A stretch of DNA of 55,007 nucleotides from positions 1-55,007 of the forward strand of contig UQKW01000013.1 of the NCBI GenBank assembly GCA_900541885.1, written 5' to 3'. Below, in pieces: positions 14,929-23,410 of the stretch (position 1 is its first letter; the number at the start of each line of letters is the position of its first letter). This DNA is from an uncultured Collinsella sp. (GTDB lineage: Bacteria; Actinomycetota; Coriobacteriia; Coriobacteriales; Coriobacteriaceae). A program made the position numbers and the translations under genes. A model generated the notes under the pieces. It was not told where the DNA came from and did no database searches. It saw only the letters and a list, made by a program, of their open reading frames with translations.

Positions 14929-15789
14929 TTAGTTCTCCCCCTTATCCTGCTTACCCAGATATGCCTCGATAACGGCGTCGTTGTTCTGGATTTCCTCTGC
15001 CGTACCCTTGGCGATGACCTTACCAAAGTTAAGCACGCAGATGCCCTCGCAGATGTTCATAACGAGCGACATATCATGCTCGATAAGCATGATGGCGATG
15101 CCGAAGGTGTCGCGAATCTTGACGATGTTCGCCATGAGCTCTGCGGTCTCGGACGGGTTCATGCCGGCGGCAGGTTCGTCGAGCAACAGCAGCTTGGGGT
15201 TGGTGGCAAGCGCGCGGACGATCTCCAGACGACGTTGGGCGCCGTAAGGCAGCGATCCGGCCTGTTCATTTGCCAGGTGCTCCATGTCAAAAATGGACAG
15301 CAGTTCCATGGCGCGCTCGTGGGCGGCCTTCTCGTGCTTCCAATACGTCGGCAGGCGCAGCACGCCCTCAAAGCCGGAGTAGCGCTCCTGGTTGTGCAGG
15401 CCGACCTTAACGTTGTCCTCCACCGTCATGGTGTTGAACAGGCGAATGTTCTGGAACGTACGGGCAATACCCATGCGGTTGACCTGGTAGACCGACTTGC
15501 CCGAGGTGTCCTCACCATCGAGCAGGATGGTGCCGTGCGTAGGCTGGTACACCTTGGTGAGCAGGTTGAAGACCGTGGTCTTGCCGGCACCGTTGGGGCC
15601 GATGAGACCGGCGATCTCAGTCTTGCCGATGGTCAGGCTAAAGTCATCGACTGCCTTAAGGCCGCCGAATTCAATGCCCAGGTGGATGCACTCGAGCGCC
15701 GGGCGCTGGCCCAGGTCGCGGTCGGGAACGATGGCGCCAGAAGGATACGGGACCATCTTGCCCTTGTTGAACTCAAACTTACTGGGCAT
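14929..15789 (-). CDS. livG: Branched-chain amino acid ABC transporter, ATPase LivG
   Basis: A 286-residue ABC ATPase, the partner of LivF. It has Walker A GPNGAGKTT, GIARTFQNIRLFNTMTVEDN (LivG Q-loop region), a signature region YGAQRRLEIVRAL, Walker B LLLLDEPAAGMNP and switch IEHDMSLVM. The ATG at 15789 is chosen because AAGGAGGT sits nine bases upstream. A TTG at 15816 would overlap that ribosome-binding site. The gene overlaps the livM stop by 11 bp. An N-terminal extension of about 25 residues precedes the first strand of the ATPase fold. Confidence 0.95.
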   Translation of the reverse strand: MPSKFEFNKGKMVPYPSGAIVPDRDLGQRPALECIHLGIEFGGLKAVDDFSLTIGKTEIAGLIGPNGAGKTTVFNLLTKVYQPTHGTILLDGEDTSGKSVYQVNRMGIARTFQNIRLFNTMTVEDNVKVGLHNQERYSGFEGVLRLPTYWKHEKAAHERAMELLSIFDMEHLANEQAGSLPYGAQRRLEIVRALATNPKLLLLDEPAAGMNPSETAELMANIVKIRDTFGIAIMLIEHDMSLVMNICEGICVLNFGKVIAKGTAEEIQNNDAVIEAYLGKQDKGEN

Positions 15790-16858
15790 CGGCTGCCACC
15801 TCCTTCTTGGAAGCAAAGCGGTCCTTAATGCGTGCGAAGAACGCCTTGAGCTGCGGGTTGTTAGTAAAGACCATGACCAGAATCAACACGATGGCGTAGA
15901 TGAGCATGCGGTAGTCCGAGAACTGACGGAGCAGCTCGGGGAGCACCGTGAGCAGCGCCGCGGCGATAACGGAGCCGCGCATGTTGCCCAGGCCGCCCAG
16001 GACCACGAACACCAGAATGAGGATGGACGTATTGAAGTCGAACTTAGTGGCGGAAAGCTGCGAAAAGTTACCGCCGAACAGGGCTCCGGCAGCACCGGCG
16101 AGGGCAGCGGAAACCACGAAGGCGATCATGCGGTACTGGGTGACGGAGATGCCCACAGACTCGGCAGCGATCTTGTTGTCGCGCACGGCAATAATGGCAC
16201 GACCGGTACGGCTGCGAACCAGGTTGAGCACAATCACGAGCGCGACCATAACCAGGATTGCGCCGGCAAGGAAGGTCGAATAGGTCGACACGCCCGATGC
16301 ACCCTGCGCGCCCTTGATGATGGCGGTGCCGTCCTCGAGCAGGTGCAGGTCGTCGATCGTAGAGTTACCCGTAATGTTAAAGATCACATGCAGGCCGCGG
16401 GAATCGACGCCCACAATGAGGCAGGTGACGACCTCTTTGATAATCTCGCCAAAAGCCAGGGTCACAATAGCCAGATAGTCGCCGCTCAGGCGCAGGACCG
16501 GGATACCGATCAAGAAGCCCAAGATGGCAGCGGCGATAGCGCCGACCACAATGCTGATGATCAGACGCATCGGATCGGACGGAACGGTGCTCTCCAGCGC
16601 GACGGCAGTGACGATGCCCGTATAGGCACCGACGCTCATAAAGCCCGCGTGGCCCAGCGACAAGTCGCCCGCGATGCCGACGACGAGGTTAAGGGAGATG
16701 GCCATGACGATATAGGCCGTGATGGGAACCAGCTGACCGGCGATCATGCGCGGGATCATGTGGTTGGACTGCATAAAGAACACGATGGCGAACGCCACAA
16801 CGCACATGGCGTACGTGACAAAGTCGTGACGCGTCTGCTTGTCTTTAAGAAACTTCAT
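15779..16858 (-). CDS. livM: Branched-chain amino acid ABC transporter, permease LivM
   Basis: A membrane permease of 359 residues (362 if GTG at 16867 is used) with eight to ten hydrophobic helices. It carries the LivM signatures SLNLVVGIAGDLSLGHAGFM, YLAIVTLAFGEIIKE and RDNKIAAESVGI, the last being the cytoplasmic EAA-like loop that contacts the ATPase. AGGTGAG lies five bases before the ATG. It forms the channel with LivH. It follows livH with a 9-bp gap and overlaps livG. Confidence 0.94.
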   Translation of the reverse strand: MKFLKDKQTRHDFVTYAMCVVAFAIVFFMQSNHMIPRMIAGQLVPITAYIVMAISLNLVVGIAGDLSLGHAGFMSVGAYTGIVTAVALESTVPSDPMRLIISIVVGAIAAAILGFLIGIPVLRLSGDYLAIVTLAFGEIIKEVVTCLIVGVDSRGLHVIFNITGNSTIDDLHLLEDGTAIIKGAQGASGVSTYSTFLAGAILVMVALVIVLNLVRSRTGRAIIAVRDNKIAAESVGISVTQYRMIAFVVSAALAGAAGALFGGNFSQLSATKFDFNTSILILVFVVLGGLGNMRGSVIAAALLTVLPELLRQFSDYRMLIYAIVLILVMVFTNNPQLKAFFARIKDRFASKKEVAADAQ

Positions 16859-16867
16859 AACGCTCAC

Positions 16868-17749
16868 CTACACCTTCTCGGGGACGTACTTGCCCAAGAG
16901 GCCGGCAGGCTTGACGAGCAGGACGATGATCAAAACACCAAAGACGATGGAGTTGGCAAGGCTCGTGGAAATGTAAGCCTGCGCCATCGCCTCGATGATG
17001 CCGATGAGAATGCCGCCGACAAAGGCACCGGGGATGGAGCCGATGCCGCCGAAAACGGCAGCGTCGAAGGCCTTGATGCCAGGCATGGCGCCCGTGGTGG
17101 GCTGCAGGACCGGCGAGTAGGAGCACAGGAGCACGCCGGCGATGGCAGCGAGGGCGGAGCCGATGGCGAACGTCATCGAGATGGTGCGGTTGACGTTGAT
17201 GCCCATGAGCTGAGCGGCGGCCTTGTCCTCGGACACAGCGCGCATGGCCTTGCCCATCTTGGTCTTACCTGTAAAGAACATCAGGCCGGCCATGATAACC
17301 AGGCAGGCGACGATGGTGACGAGCGAGACGGCGCTTACGTTAAACTTGGCCAAGAACTCCGGCACCGGGAAGGTGACGAGCGAAGTGAAGTTCTTGGGCG
17401 TGGCGCCCCACAGAAGCTGCGCGGCGTTCTGCAGGAAGTAAGACACGCCGATGGCCGTGATCAGAACGGCCAGCGGGCCTGCTTGGCGCAGCGGCTTATA
17501 GGCCAGACCCTCAATGAGAACACCGAGAACCGTGCAGACCACACAAGAGAGAACTACAGATGCCCAGCCCGGGAGGCCGAGATACGACGTGGCGCAGAAC
17601 GAGACATAGGCACCGACCATGATGACATCGCCGTGAGCGAAGTTGAGCATCTTGGCGATACCGTAGACCATGGTGTAGCCCAACGCGATGATGGCGTAGA
17701 CGCTGCCCATGGACAGGCCGTTGACCAAGTATTGGATAAAGACCGTCAT
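16868..17749 (-). CDS. livH: Branched-chain amino acid ABC transporter, permease LivH
   Basis: A 293-residue permease with about eight membrane helices. LivH signatures are FIQYLVNGLSMGSVYAIIAL, GYTMVYGIAKMLNFAHGD, and RAVSEDKAAAQLMGINVNR (ATPase-contact loop). The ATG at 17749 is favoured since GGGGG lies nine bases upstream; an in-frame ATG at 17758 is too close to it. It is the first permease gene of livHMGF and is separated from the binding-protein gene by a hairpin-containing 139-bp gap. Confidence 0.94.
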   Translation of the reverse strand: MTVFIQYLVNGLSMGSVYAIIALGYTMVYGIAKMLNFAHGDVIMVGAYVSFCATSYLGLPGWASVVLSCVVCTVLGVLIEGLAYKPLRQAGPLAVLITAIGVSYFLQNAAQLLWGATPKNFTSLVTFPVPEFLAKFNVSAVSLVTIVACLVIMAGLMFFTGKTKMGKAMRAVSEDKAAAQLMGINVNRTISMTFAIGSALAAIAGVLLCSYSPVLQPTTGAMPGIKAFDAAVFGGIGSIPGAFVGGILIGIIEAMAQAYISTSLANSIVFGVLIIVLLVKPAGLLGKYVPEKV

Positions 17750-17795
17750 GTTCCACATCCCCCTTTCGAATAGGTTTCCAGTTAATGTATGAAAC

Positions 17796-17857
17796 AGGGA
17801 CGTTACACTGTCCCTAGATACCAAGCAAGCAGGGAAGGCCAAAACCTCCCCTGCTTG
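17796..17857 (-). promoter_or_regulatory. Intercistronic stem-loops between binding protein and livH
   Basis: Two hairpins: AGGGAC/GTCCCT (17796-17801 with 17810-17815) and a longer stem with CAAGCAGGG/CCCTGCTTG plus further pairing (17826-17857). Neither has a T tract, so these may be mRNA-stabilising or partial-termination structures that let the binding protein be made in excess of the permease. Confidence 0.45.
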
Positions 17858-17888
17858 GGATCAAAACCGCTCTATGTAAGGCGGCCAA

Positions 17889-19076
17889 TTAGGCCTGCAC
17901 GTACTTGCCGTCGGTGATGACGTACGCCGTGGGCTCCTTCTGGACCTGGCCCTTATCGTTCCAGGTGAGCTTGCCGGTCAGACCGTCAACGGTAATCTTG
18001 AGCATAGCCTTGGACAGCTTCTCGGCGACCTCGGTCGGATCGGCGTCGACACCAAGACCGGCCTCCTTGACGGCCTCGGCCACCGCGTGCACGCCGTCGT
18101 AGGCGTCGGCGGCAAACTGGTCGGGGGTATCGCCGTACTTATCCTTGTAAGCGTTGACGAAGTCGGCGTTCTTCTCGTCGTCAGCGGAGAACGGGGTCAT
18201 GAGCAGCAGACCCTCGGCAAGAGAGGTGTCGAAGCCCTCAACGCCCAGGATGCCGTCCATGCCGTCGCAGCCCATCATCTTGACGTCGTAGCCCATGTCC
18301 TTGGCGTTCTTGAGCAGGACGGACGCCGGCGTGTAGTAGATCGGCGCAAAGATCATGGTGGCGCCGGCCTGCTTGGCCTTGGTCAGCTGGTTGGTAAAGC
18401 TCGTGGCGGAGTCGTCCTTAAAGGTCTCCTCGTCAACAATCTCGAGCTTGGACTCAGCGGCCTGGGCCTTAAAGGAATCTGCAACACCCGAAGAATAGGC
18501 GTCGCCGGAGTTATAGAACAGCACAAACTTCTCGTCCGCATACTTCTGCGCCAGGAACTTGGCAGCGTTGACACCCTGGTTGGGGTCGGTAAAGCAAACC
18601 TGGAAGACGCAATCCTTGCCGTCGGTGACGTCCTCGGAGGACGCGGACGGGGTGATCATGAACGTCTTGGGGTCGTTACCGCACTCTGCGGCAACGGCAA
18701 CCGACGCACCCGTGGTGGTCGGGCCGACGAGGGCCTGCATGCCCCAGTCGAGCAGGGTATTCAAGGCGTTGACGGCCTTCTCACCATCGGCCTGGTCATC
18801 CTCGGCCTTGCTGGCAAGCGGCAGCTCCTTGGTCGAGAAATCCTTGCAGCCAAGCTCGACACCCTGGGAAACGGACTTGCCGTAGGACGCGTTGGCGCCG
18901 GTCAGCGGGCCGATGGTGCCGATCTTAAACGAAGCATCGCCCGAAGCGGAACCGCTGTCGCCGCCGTTGGAGGAGCAGCCAGCTAGAATGGACATCGCCC
19001 CCAGACCTGCTGCGCTCGCGATAACGCTCCTGCGATTCATAACAGGGTTCAATGACTTACCGGTGAGGCTCGACAT
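17889..19076 (-). CDS. livK: Branched-chain amino acid ABC transporter substrate-binding lipoprotein (copy 1)
   Basis: A 395-residue periplasmic-binding-protein-fold (type I, LivJ/LivK) lipoprotein. The N-terminus has RRSVIASAAG and a lipobox ILAGC, with the Cys probably lipidated; the twin Arg suggests possible Tat export. A Ser/Gly linker precedes the domain FKIGTIGPLTGANASYGKSV. Later motifs include ALVGPTTTGASVAVA, FMITPSASSEDVT and FVLFYNSGDAYSSGVADSF. It delivers Leu/Ile/Val or similar ligands to LivHM. GAGGAGAG precedes the ATG. It is closely similar to the adjacent copy at 19348-20514, so the pair arose by tandem duplication. Confidence 0.93.
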   Translation of the reverse strand: MSSLTGKSLNPVMNRRSVIASAAGLGAMSILAGCSSNGGDSGSASGDASFKIGTIGPLTGANASYGKSVSQGVELGCKDFSTKELPLASKAEDDQADGEKAVNALNTLLDWGMQALVGPTTTGASVAVAAECGNDPKTFMITPSASSEDVTDGKDCVFQVCFTDPNQGVNAAKFLAQKYADEKFVLFYNSGDAYSSGVADSFKAQAAESKLEIVDEETFKDDSATSFTNQLTKAKQAGATMIFAPIYYTPASVLLKNAKDMGYDVKMMGCDGMDGILGVEGFDTSLAEGLLLMTPFSADDEKNADFVNAYKDKYGDTPDQFAADAYDGVHAVAEAVKEAGLGVDADPTEVAEKLSKAMLKITVDGLTGKLTWNDKGQVQKEPTAYVITDGKYVQA

Positions 19077-19164
19077 GCGGCTCTCCTCTCAAATCTCGTC
19101 GGGTTTCGGCTACCCGACAGGCCATCCTTCGCCGTGTTCGGCGTTCGCAAAATACTAGACGCTT

Positions 19165-19192
19165 TAGTTAAGGAAAGTGGCGATTATTTCAA
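19165..19192 (-). promoter_or_regulatory. Candidate promoter for copy 1 of the binding protein and liv genes
   Basis: Minus strand: TTGAAA (19187-19192), 16-bp spacer, TAACTA (19165-19170). It lies in a strikingly AT-rich 130-bp stretch (about 19170-19300) within an otherwise GC-rich region. The -10 is imperfect. Confidence 0.4.
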
Positions 19193-19347
19193 CTTTTCTT
19201 TGGATTTGTTCATTTATCCATAATTCTGCGTATTTCTATTACTTTATGCAGTAATGCCACTTTATTGTGTGAAAGTAATGTTTCCGTTCTGTTACAGGCG
19301 TCCCTGCCCTGAATAAAACGGCCTCACCGGTCGCGCTTTATGCGCAC

Positions 19348-20514
19348 TTAGGCGGCGATGTACTTGCCGTCCTGGATCACATAGGCCGTAGCGGGCTTTT
19401 CGACCTGGCCCTCGTCATTCCACGTCAGCTCGCCCGTCAGGCCCTCGATCTTGATCTTGCGCATGGCCTTGGCAAGGTCGCCGGCAATGTCGGCACCGTC
19501 GGCCGTAATGTCAATCCCCGCCTTGTCGATGGCCTCGACAATGGCGTGGACGCAATCGTAGGCGTCGGCGGCAAACTGGTTGGGTGTCTCGTCGTAGGCA
19601 TCCTTATAGGCTTTGACGAAGTCGGCATTCTTCTCATCGTCAGCCGAAAACGGGGTCATGAGCAATACGCCCTCGGCAAGAGAGGTATCGAAGCCCTCCA
19701 CAGAGAGCAGGCCGTCCATGCCGTCGGTACCCATGAGGGTCATGTCGTAGCCCATGTCCTTGGCGTTCTTGAGCAAAACGGACGCCGGCGTGTAGTAGAT
19801 CGGCGCAAAGATGAGCGTGGCGCCGGCCTCCTTGGCCTTGGTGAGCTGGTTGGTAAAGCTCGTGGAAGAGTCGTCCTTAAAGGTCTCGGTATCGACGATG
19901 TCGAGCTTGGACGCCTTGGCCTGCTCGGCAAAAGCGTCGGCAACGCCCGAGCTATACGTATCGCCGGAGTTGTAGAACAGGGCGATCTTGGCATCCGCGT
20001 ACTTCTCGGCCAAGAACTTCGCGGCGCTGGCGCCCATGGTGGGATCGGTGAAGCAAACCTGGAAAACCGTGGTCTTATCCTTGGTAACGTCGAGCGACGA
20101 GGCCGAAGGCGTGACCATGAGCATATCGTCGGCGATCTCGCCCGAGACAGCGACGGCGGCACCGGTGGTGACGGGGCCGACGAGCGCCTGCATGCCCCAG
20201 TCGCACAAGGTGTTGAAGGCGTTGATGGCCTTCTCGCCGTCAGCGACGTCATCCTCAGACTTAAGCGAGAGTTTGAGGTCCTTGGTCGAAAAATCCTTGG
20301 CGGCGAGCTTGGCACCCTTCTCGGCCGAAACGCCATAGGTTGCCGCGGCGCCGGTCAGAGGGCCGATGACACCGATCTTGAAGGTCTTGCCGTCATCGGC
20401 GGAGCCGCCGTCCGAGCCACCCGACGAGCAACCAGCGAGTGCCGCGGTGCTACCGAGCGCCGCGGCGCCAGCCAAGAAACTCCTGCGGTTAAGTACGTTG
20501 TTGATGCTAAACAT
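19348..20514 (-). CDS. Branched-chain amino acid ABC transporter substrate-binding lipoprotein (copy 2)
   Basis: A 388-residue paralogue of the neighbouring binding protein. The signal has RRSFLAGAAALG and lipobox ALAGC, then a Ser/Gly linker and the type I binding fold starting FKIGVIGPLTGAAATYG. Long identical blocks are shared with copy 1, for example TMIFAPIYYTPASVLLKNAK versus TLIFAPIYYTPASVLLKNAK. Differences cluster in the signal region and surface segments, so ligand preference may differ. AGGGGG lies five bases before the ATG at 20514; in-frame sequence upstream is not signal-like. Its own promoter probably lies in 20515-20763, shared divergently with hom. A 271-bp AT-rich gap with a candidate promoter follows it. 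Confidence 0.93.
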   Translation of the reverse strand: MFSINNVLNRRSFLAGAAALGSTAALAGCSSGGSDGGSADDGKTFKIGVIGPLTGAAATYGVSAEKGAKLAAKDFSTKDLKLSLKSEDDVADGEKAINAFNTLCDWGMQALVGPVTTGAAVAVSGEIADDMLMVTPSASSLDVTKDKTTVFQVCFTDPTMGASAAKFLAEKYADAKIALFYNSGDTYSSGVADAFAEQAKASKLDIVDTETFKDDSSTSFTNQLTKAKEAGATLIFAPIYYTPASVLLKNAKDMGYDMTLMGTDGMDGLLSVEGFDTSLAEGVLLMTPFSADDEKNADFVKAYKDAYDETPNQFAADAYDCVHAIVEAIDKAGIDITADGADIAGDLAKAMRKIKIEGLTGELTWNDEGQVEKPATAYVIQDGKYIAA

Positions 20515-20763
20515 GGTGTCCCCCTTTTCGCTGGCCGCGGTGCGGCCGTCTTGCGGTACAGGGCAAACCTTATGGCCCAAACGTTGACAGTTTGTTACGG
20601 GAGTTCGTTTGTAGCGAGCGTGTTTCCAATGTTTCCGCAGCGTTTCGGGGGTAGCGTTTTATGCGGCTCCTGTTGCCTGGCAAGCACGCGCCCTTGGTTC
20701 ACGCTAGAATGCACTCAACCTTAACTGGTCAATCATCCATACAGATGCACGAAGGAGCTATCT

Positions 20764-22107
20764 ATGAGCGAACCCCTGCGCACCGTGAACGTCGGCCTCA
20801 TCGGTCTGGGAACCGTCGGCGGCGGCGTGGCCCGTCTGATCAAGAGCCACCACGATGAGTACCTGGCAGCCTACGGCATCGACCTTAAGCTGACCCGCGC
20901 CTGCGCGCTTGCCTGGGAGCAGGCCGAAGCCGCCGGTATTGAGCGCGAGGCCTTTACGAGCGACTGGCGCGATGTCGTCACCGACCCCGCCGTCGATATC
21001 GTCGTCGAGCTCATCGGCGGCGAGCACCCCGCGACCGAAATCTTCACCACCGCCTTCGAGAACGGCAAGCATGTCGTCTCTGCCAACAAGGCCCTGCTCG
21101 GCCGTCACGTCGAGACGCTCGCCGAGAAGGCGCGTGAGTGCGGCGTGCAGATCAAGTGCGAGGCCAGCTGCGGCGGCGGTATCCCCATCGTCAGCACGCT
21201 CGAGCACGACCTGGTGGGCAACAAGATCCTGACCATCGCCGGCATCCTCAACGGCACTACCAACTACATCCTGTCGCGCATGGACGCCGAGGGCGCCGAT
21301 TACGCCGACGTGCTCGCCGACGCGCAGGCCAAGGGCTACGCCGAGGCCGACCCGTCCGCCGACGTCGACGGCTTCGATGCCGCCAGCAAGACAGCCATCC
21401 TCGCCTCCATCGGCTTTGGCACCCGCGTGACCACCGACGACGTCTACCAGCAGGGCATCCGTACCATCGGCGCCGAGGACATCGCCCAGGCCCGCGAGCT
21501 CGGCTACACCATTAAGCTGCTGGGCATTGCGCGCAACACCGATGCCGGCGTCGACGTCCGCGTGCACCCCACGCTGATCCCCGCCGACCACATGCTCGCC
21601 AAGGTCAACGGCGCCATGAACGCCGTCTACGTGGTAGGCGACGCCGTGGGCGAGACCATGTTCTACGGTGCCGGCGCAGGCTCCTTCCCCACCGCGAGCG
21701 CCGTCGTTGGCGATATCCTATCGCTCTCCGAGCAGATCAGCCGCGGCGTGGCTCCGCTGCCCGAGATTGAGCCCTATGGCCACAACCTCGCCTTTAAGCC
21801 CATGGACGAGCTCCAGACCAAGTACTATGTACGCCTGAAGGTCGCCGACCGCGTGGGTGCCCTGTCCGAGACGGTCGATATCTTTGCCAAGCACAACATC
21901 TCGATCTCGCTCATCAACCAGGTCGAGGACGGCAAGTCGGGCGTCAGCGATGCCTGCTCGGTCATCTTCCTAACGCACCGCGCGCTCGAGAAGGACGTCC
22001 AGGCTGCCGCCGCCGAGCTTGCCAGCGTCGACTGCGTGGCCGAGGTCGCCAACGTCCTGCGTATCGAGGACGTCGAGGCCTGGACCGAAGGCGTCATGGC
22101 CAACTAG
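20764..22107 (+). CDS. hom: Homoserine dehydrogenase
   Basis: Reduces aspartate 4-semialdehyde to homoserine with NAD(P)H, the branch point to threonine and methionine. The 447 residues show the full layout: Rossmann motif GLIGLGTVGGGVARL, SANKALLGRH, NGTTNYILSRM, the catalytic segment PSADVDGFDAASKTAIL, and a C-terminal ACT domain from about residue 365 (VRLKVADRVGALSETVDIFA) that usually binds threonine for feedback control. AAGGAG sits eight bases before the ATG. It is monocistronic with a clear terminator. Confidence 0.97.
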   Translation: MSEPLRTVNVGLIGLGTVGGGVARLIKSHHDEYLAAYGIDLKLTRACALAWEQAEAAGIEREAFTSDWRDVVTDPAVDIVVELIGGEHPATEIFTTAFENGKHVVSANKALLGRHVETLAEKARECGVQIKCEASCGGGIPIVSTLEHDLVGNKILTIAGILNGTTNYILSRMDAEGADYADVLADAQAKGYAEADPSADVDGFDAASKTAILASIGFGTRVTTDDVYQQGIRTIGAEDIAQARELGYTIKLLGIARNTDAGVDVRVHPTLIPADHMLAKVNGAMNAVYVVGDAVGETMFYGAGAGSFPTASAVVGDILSLSEQISRGVAPLPEIEPYGHNLAFKPMDELQTKYYVRLKVADRVGALSETVDIFAKHNISISLINQVEDGKSGVSDACSVIFLTHRALEKDVQAAAAELASVDCVAEVANVLRIEDVEAWTEGVMAN

Positions 22108-22137
22108 TCCAGTCCTTGGCACACAACATAGCACCTG

Positions 22138-22174
22138 AGGGGCTCCCGTCCGTTTGGATGGGAGCCCCTTTGTT
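22138..22174 (+). terminator. Terminator after hom
   Basis: AGGGGCTCCC and GGGAGCCCCT form a perfect 10-bp stem with a 12-base loop, followed by TTTGTTTG. Confidence 0.85.
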
Positions 22175-22315
22175 TGACGTTCATCAAGCAAAAGTTTGAA
22201 CAACTTGGCCATTCGCTGACAACCGAGGGTGCCGTTTACCGATATGCGAACGAAGTTGATTTTGCGCGCCGTTATGCTGTGCTGCGTATGTCCACCCCCG
22301 AAGAATGGAGGCACC

Positions 22316-23065
<750 letters not shown>

Positions 23066-23107
23066 GGGACCACAAGCCTCAGCTCCCAGCCTCAACATAG
23101 TCCAACA

Positions 23108-23152
23108 AAGAAGGCGCGCCGTCTGCATCAACTGCAGGCAGCGCGCCTTCTT
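23108..23152 (+). terminator. Terminator after the SDR gene
   Basis: AAGAAGGCGCGC (23108-23119) and GCGCGCCTTCTT (23141-23152) are perfect complements, with further pairing of TCTGCA/TGCAGG inside, followed by CTGTTTG. Confidence 0.75.
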
Positions 23153-23163
23153 CTGTTTGAAAG

Positions 23164-23395
23164 GGAAGCTGTGTCCCGGAATTCCGACTCAGACCGGGAC
23201 GCAGCTTCCCTCAGGGCCATGTTTCGGAAAGAGCGCCCCGTTTTGAACGCCGATTCTGGGATACCGTTTCCGCAACGGGTCTCTCGCGGAAACTGCATCC
23301 CACTCTGAGCGCCCATTCCGGGACACAGTTTCCCAACGGCCCCCGTTTCGGAAACTGTGTCCCGTTCCGAGCCTTCAAAGCGGGACGCGGCTTCC
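23164..23395. repeat. Array of four 46-bp palindromes at exact 62-bp period
   Basis: Units begin at 23164, 23226, 23288 and 23350. Each is 46 bp, starts GGAA and ends TTCC, and has imperfectly complementary arms related to GGAAACTGTGTCCCG / CGGGACACAGTTTCC. The 16-bp spacers between units differ in sequence, and unit 2 is the most diverged. The array lies between the convergent SDR and antiporter genes. It is not coding and not a CRISPR array. Confidence 0.85.
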
Positions 23396-23410
23396 CCGAG
23401 AGAGTATCGA

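Noticed and set aside
15497..17773. A 758-codon plus-strand open frame opposite the liv permease genes
   Set aside because: It runs antisense to livG, livM and livH, whose motifs are unmistakable. The translation is His/Asp/Gly-rich with no domain. It is an artefact of GC-rich codon bias.
23164..23395. Reading the 62-bp-period array as a CRISPR
   Set aside because: Repeats are diverged long palindromes, spacers are only 16 bp, and no cas gene lies in the window.
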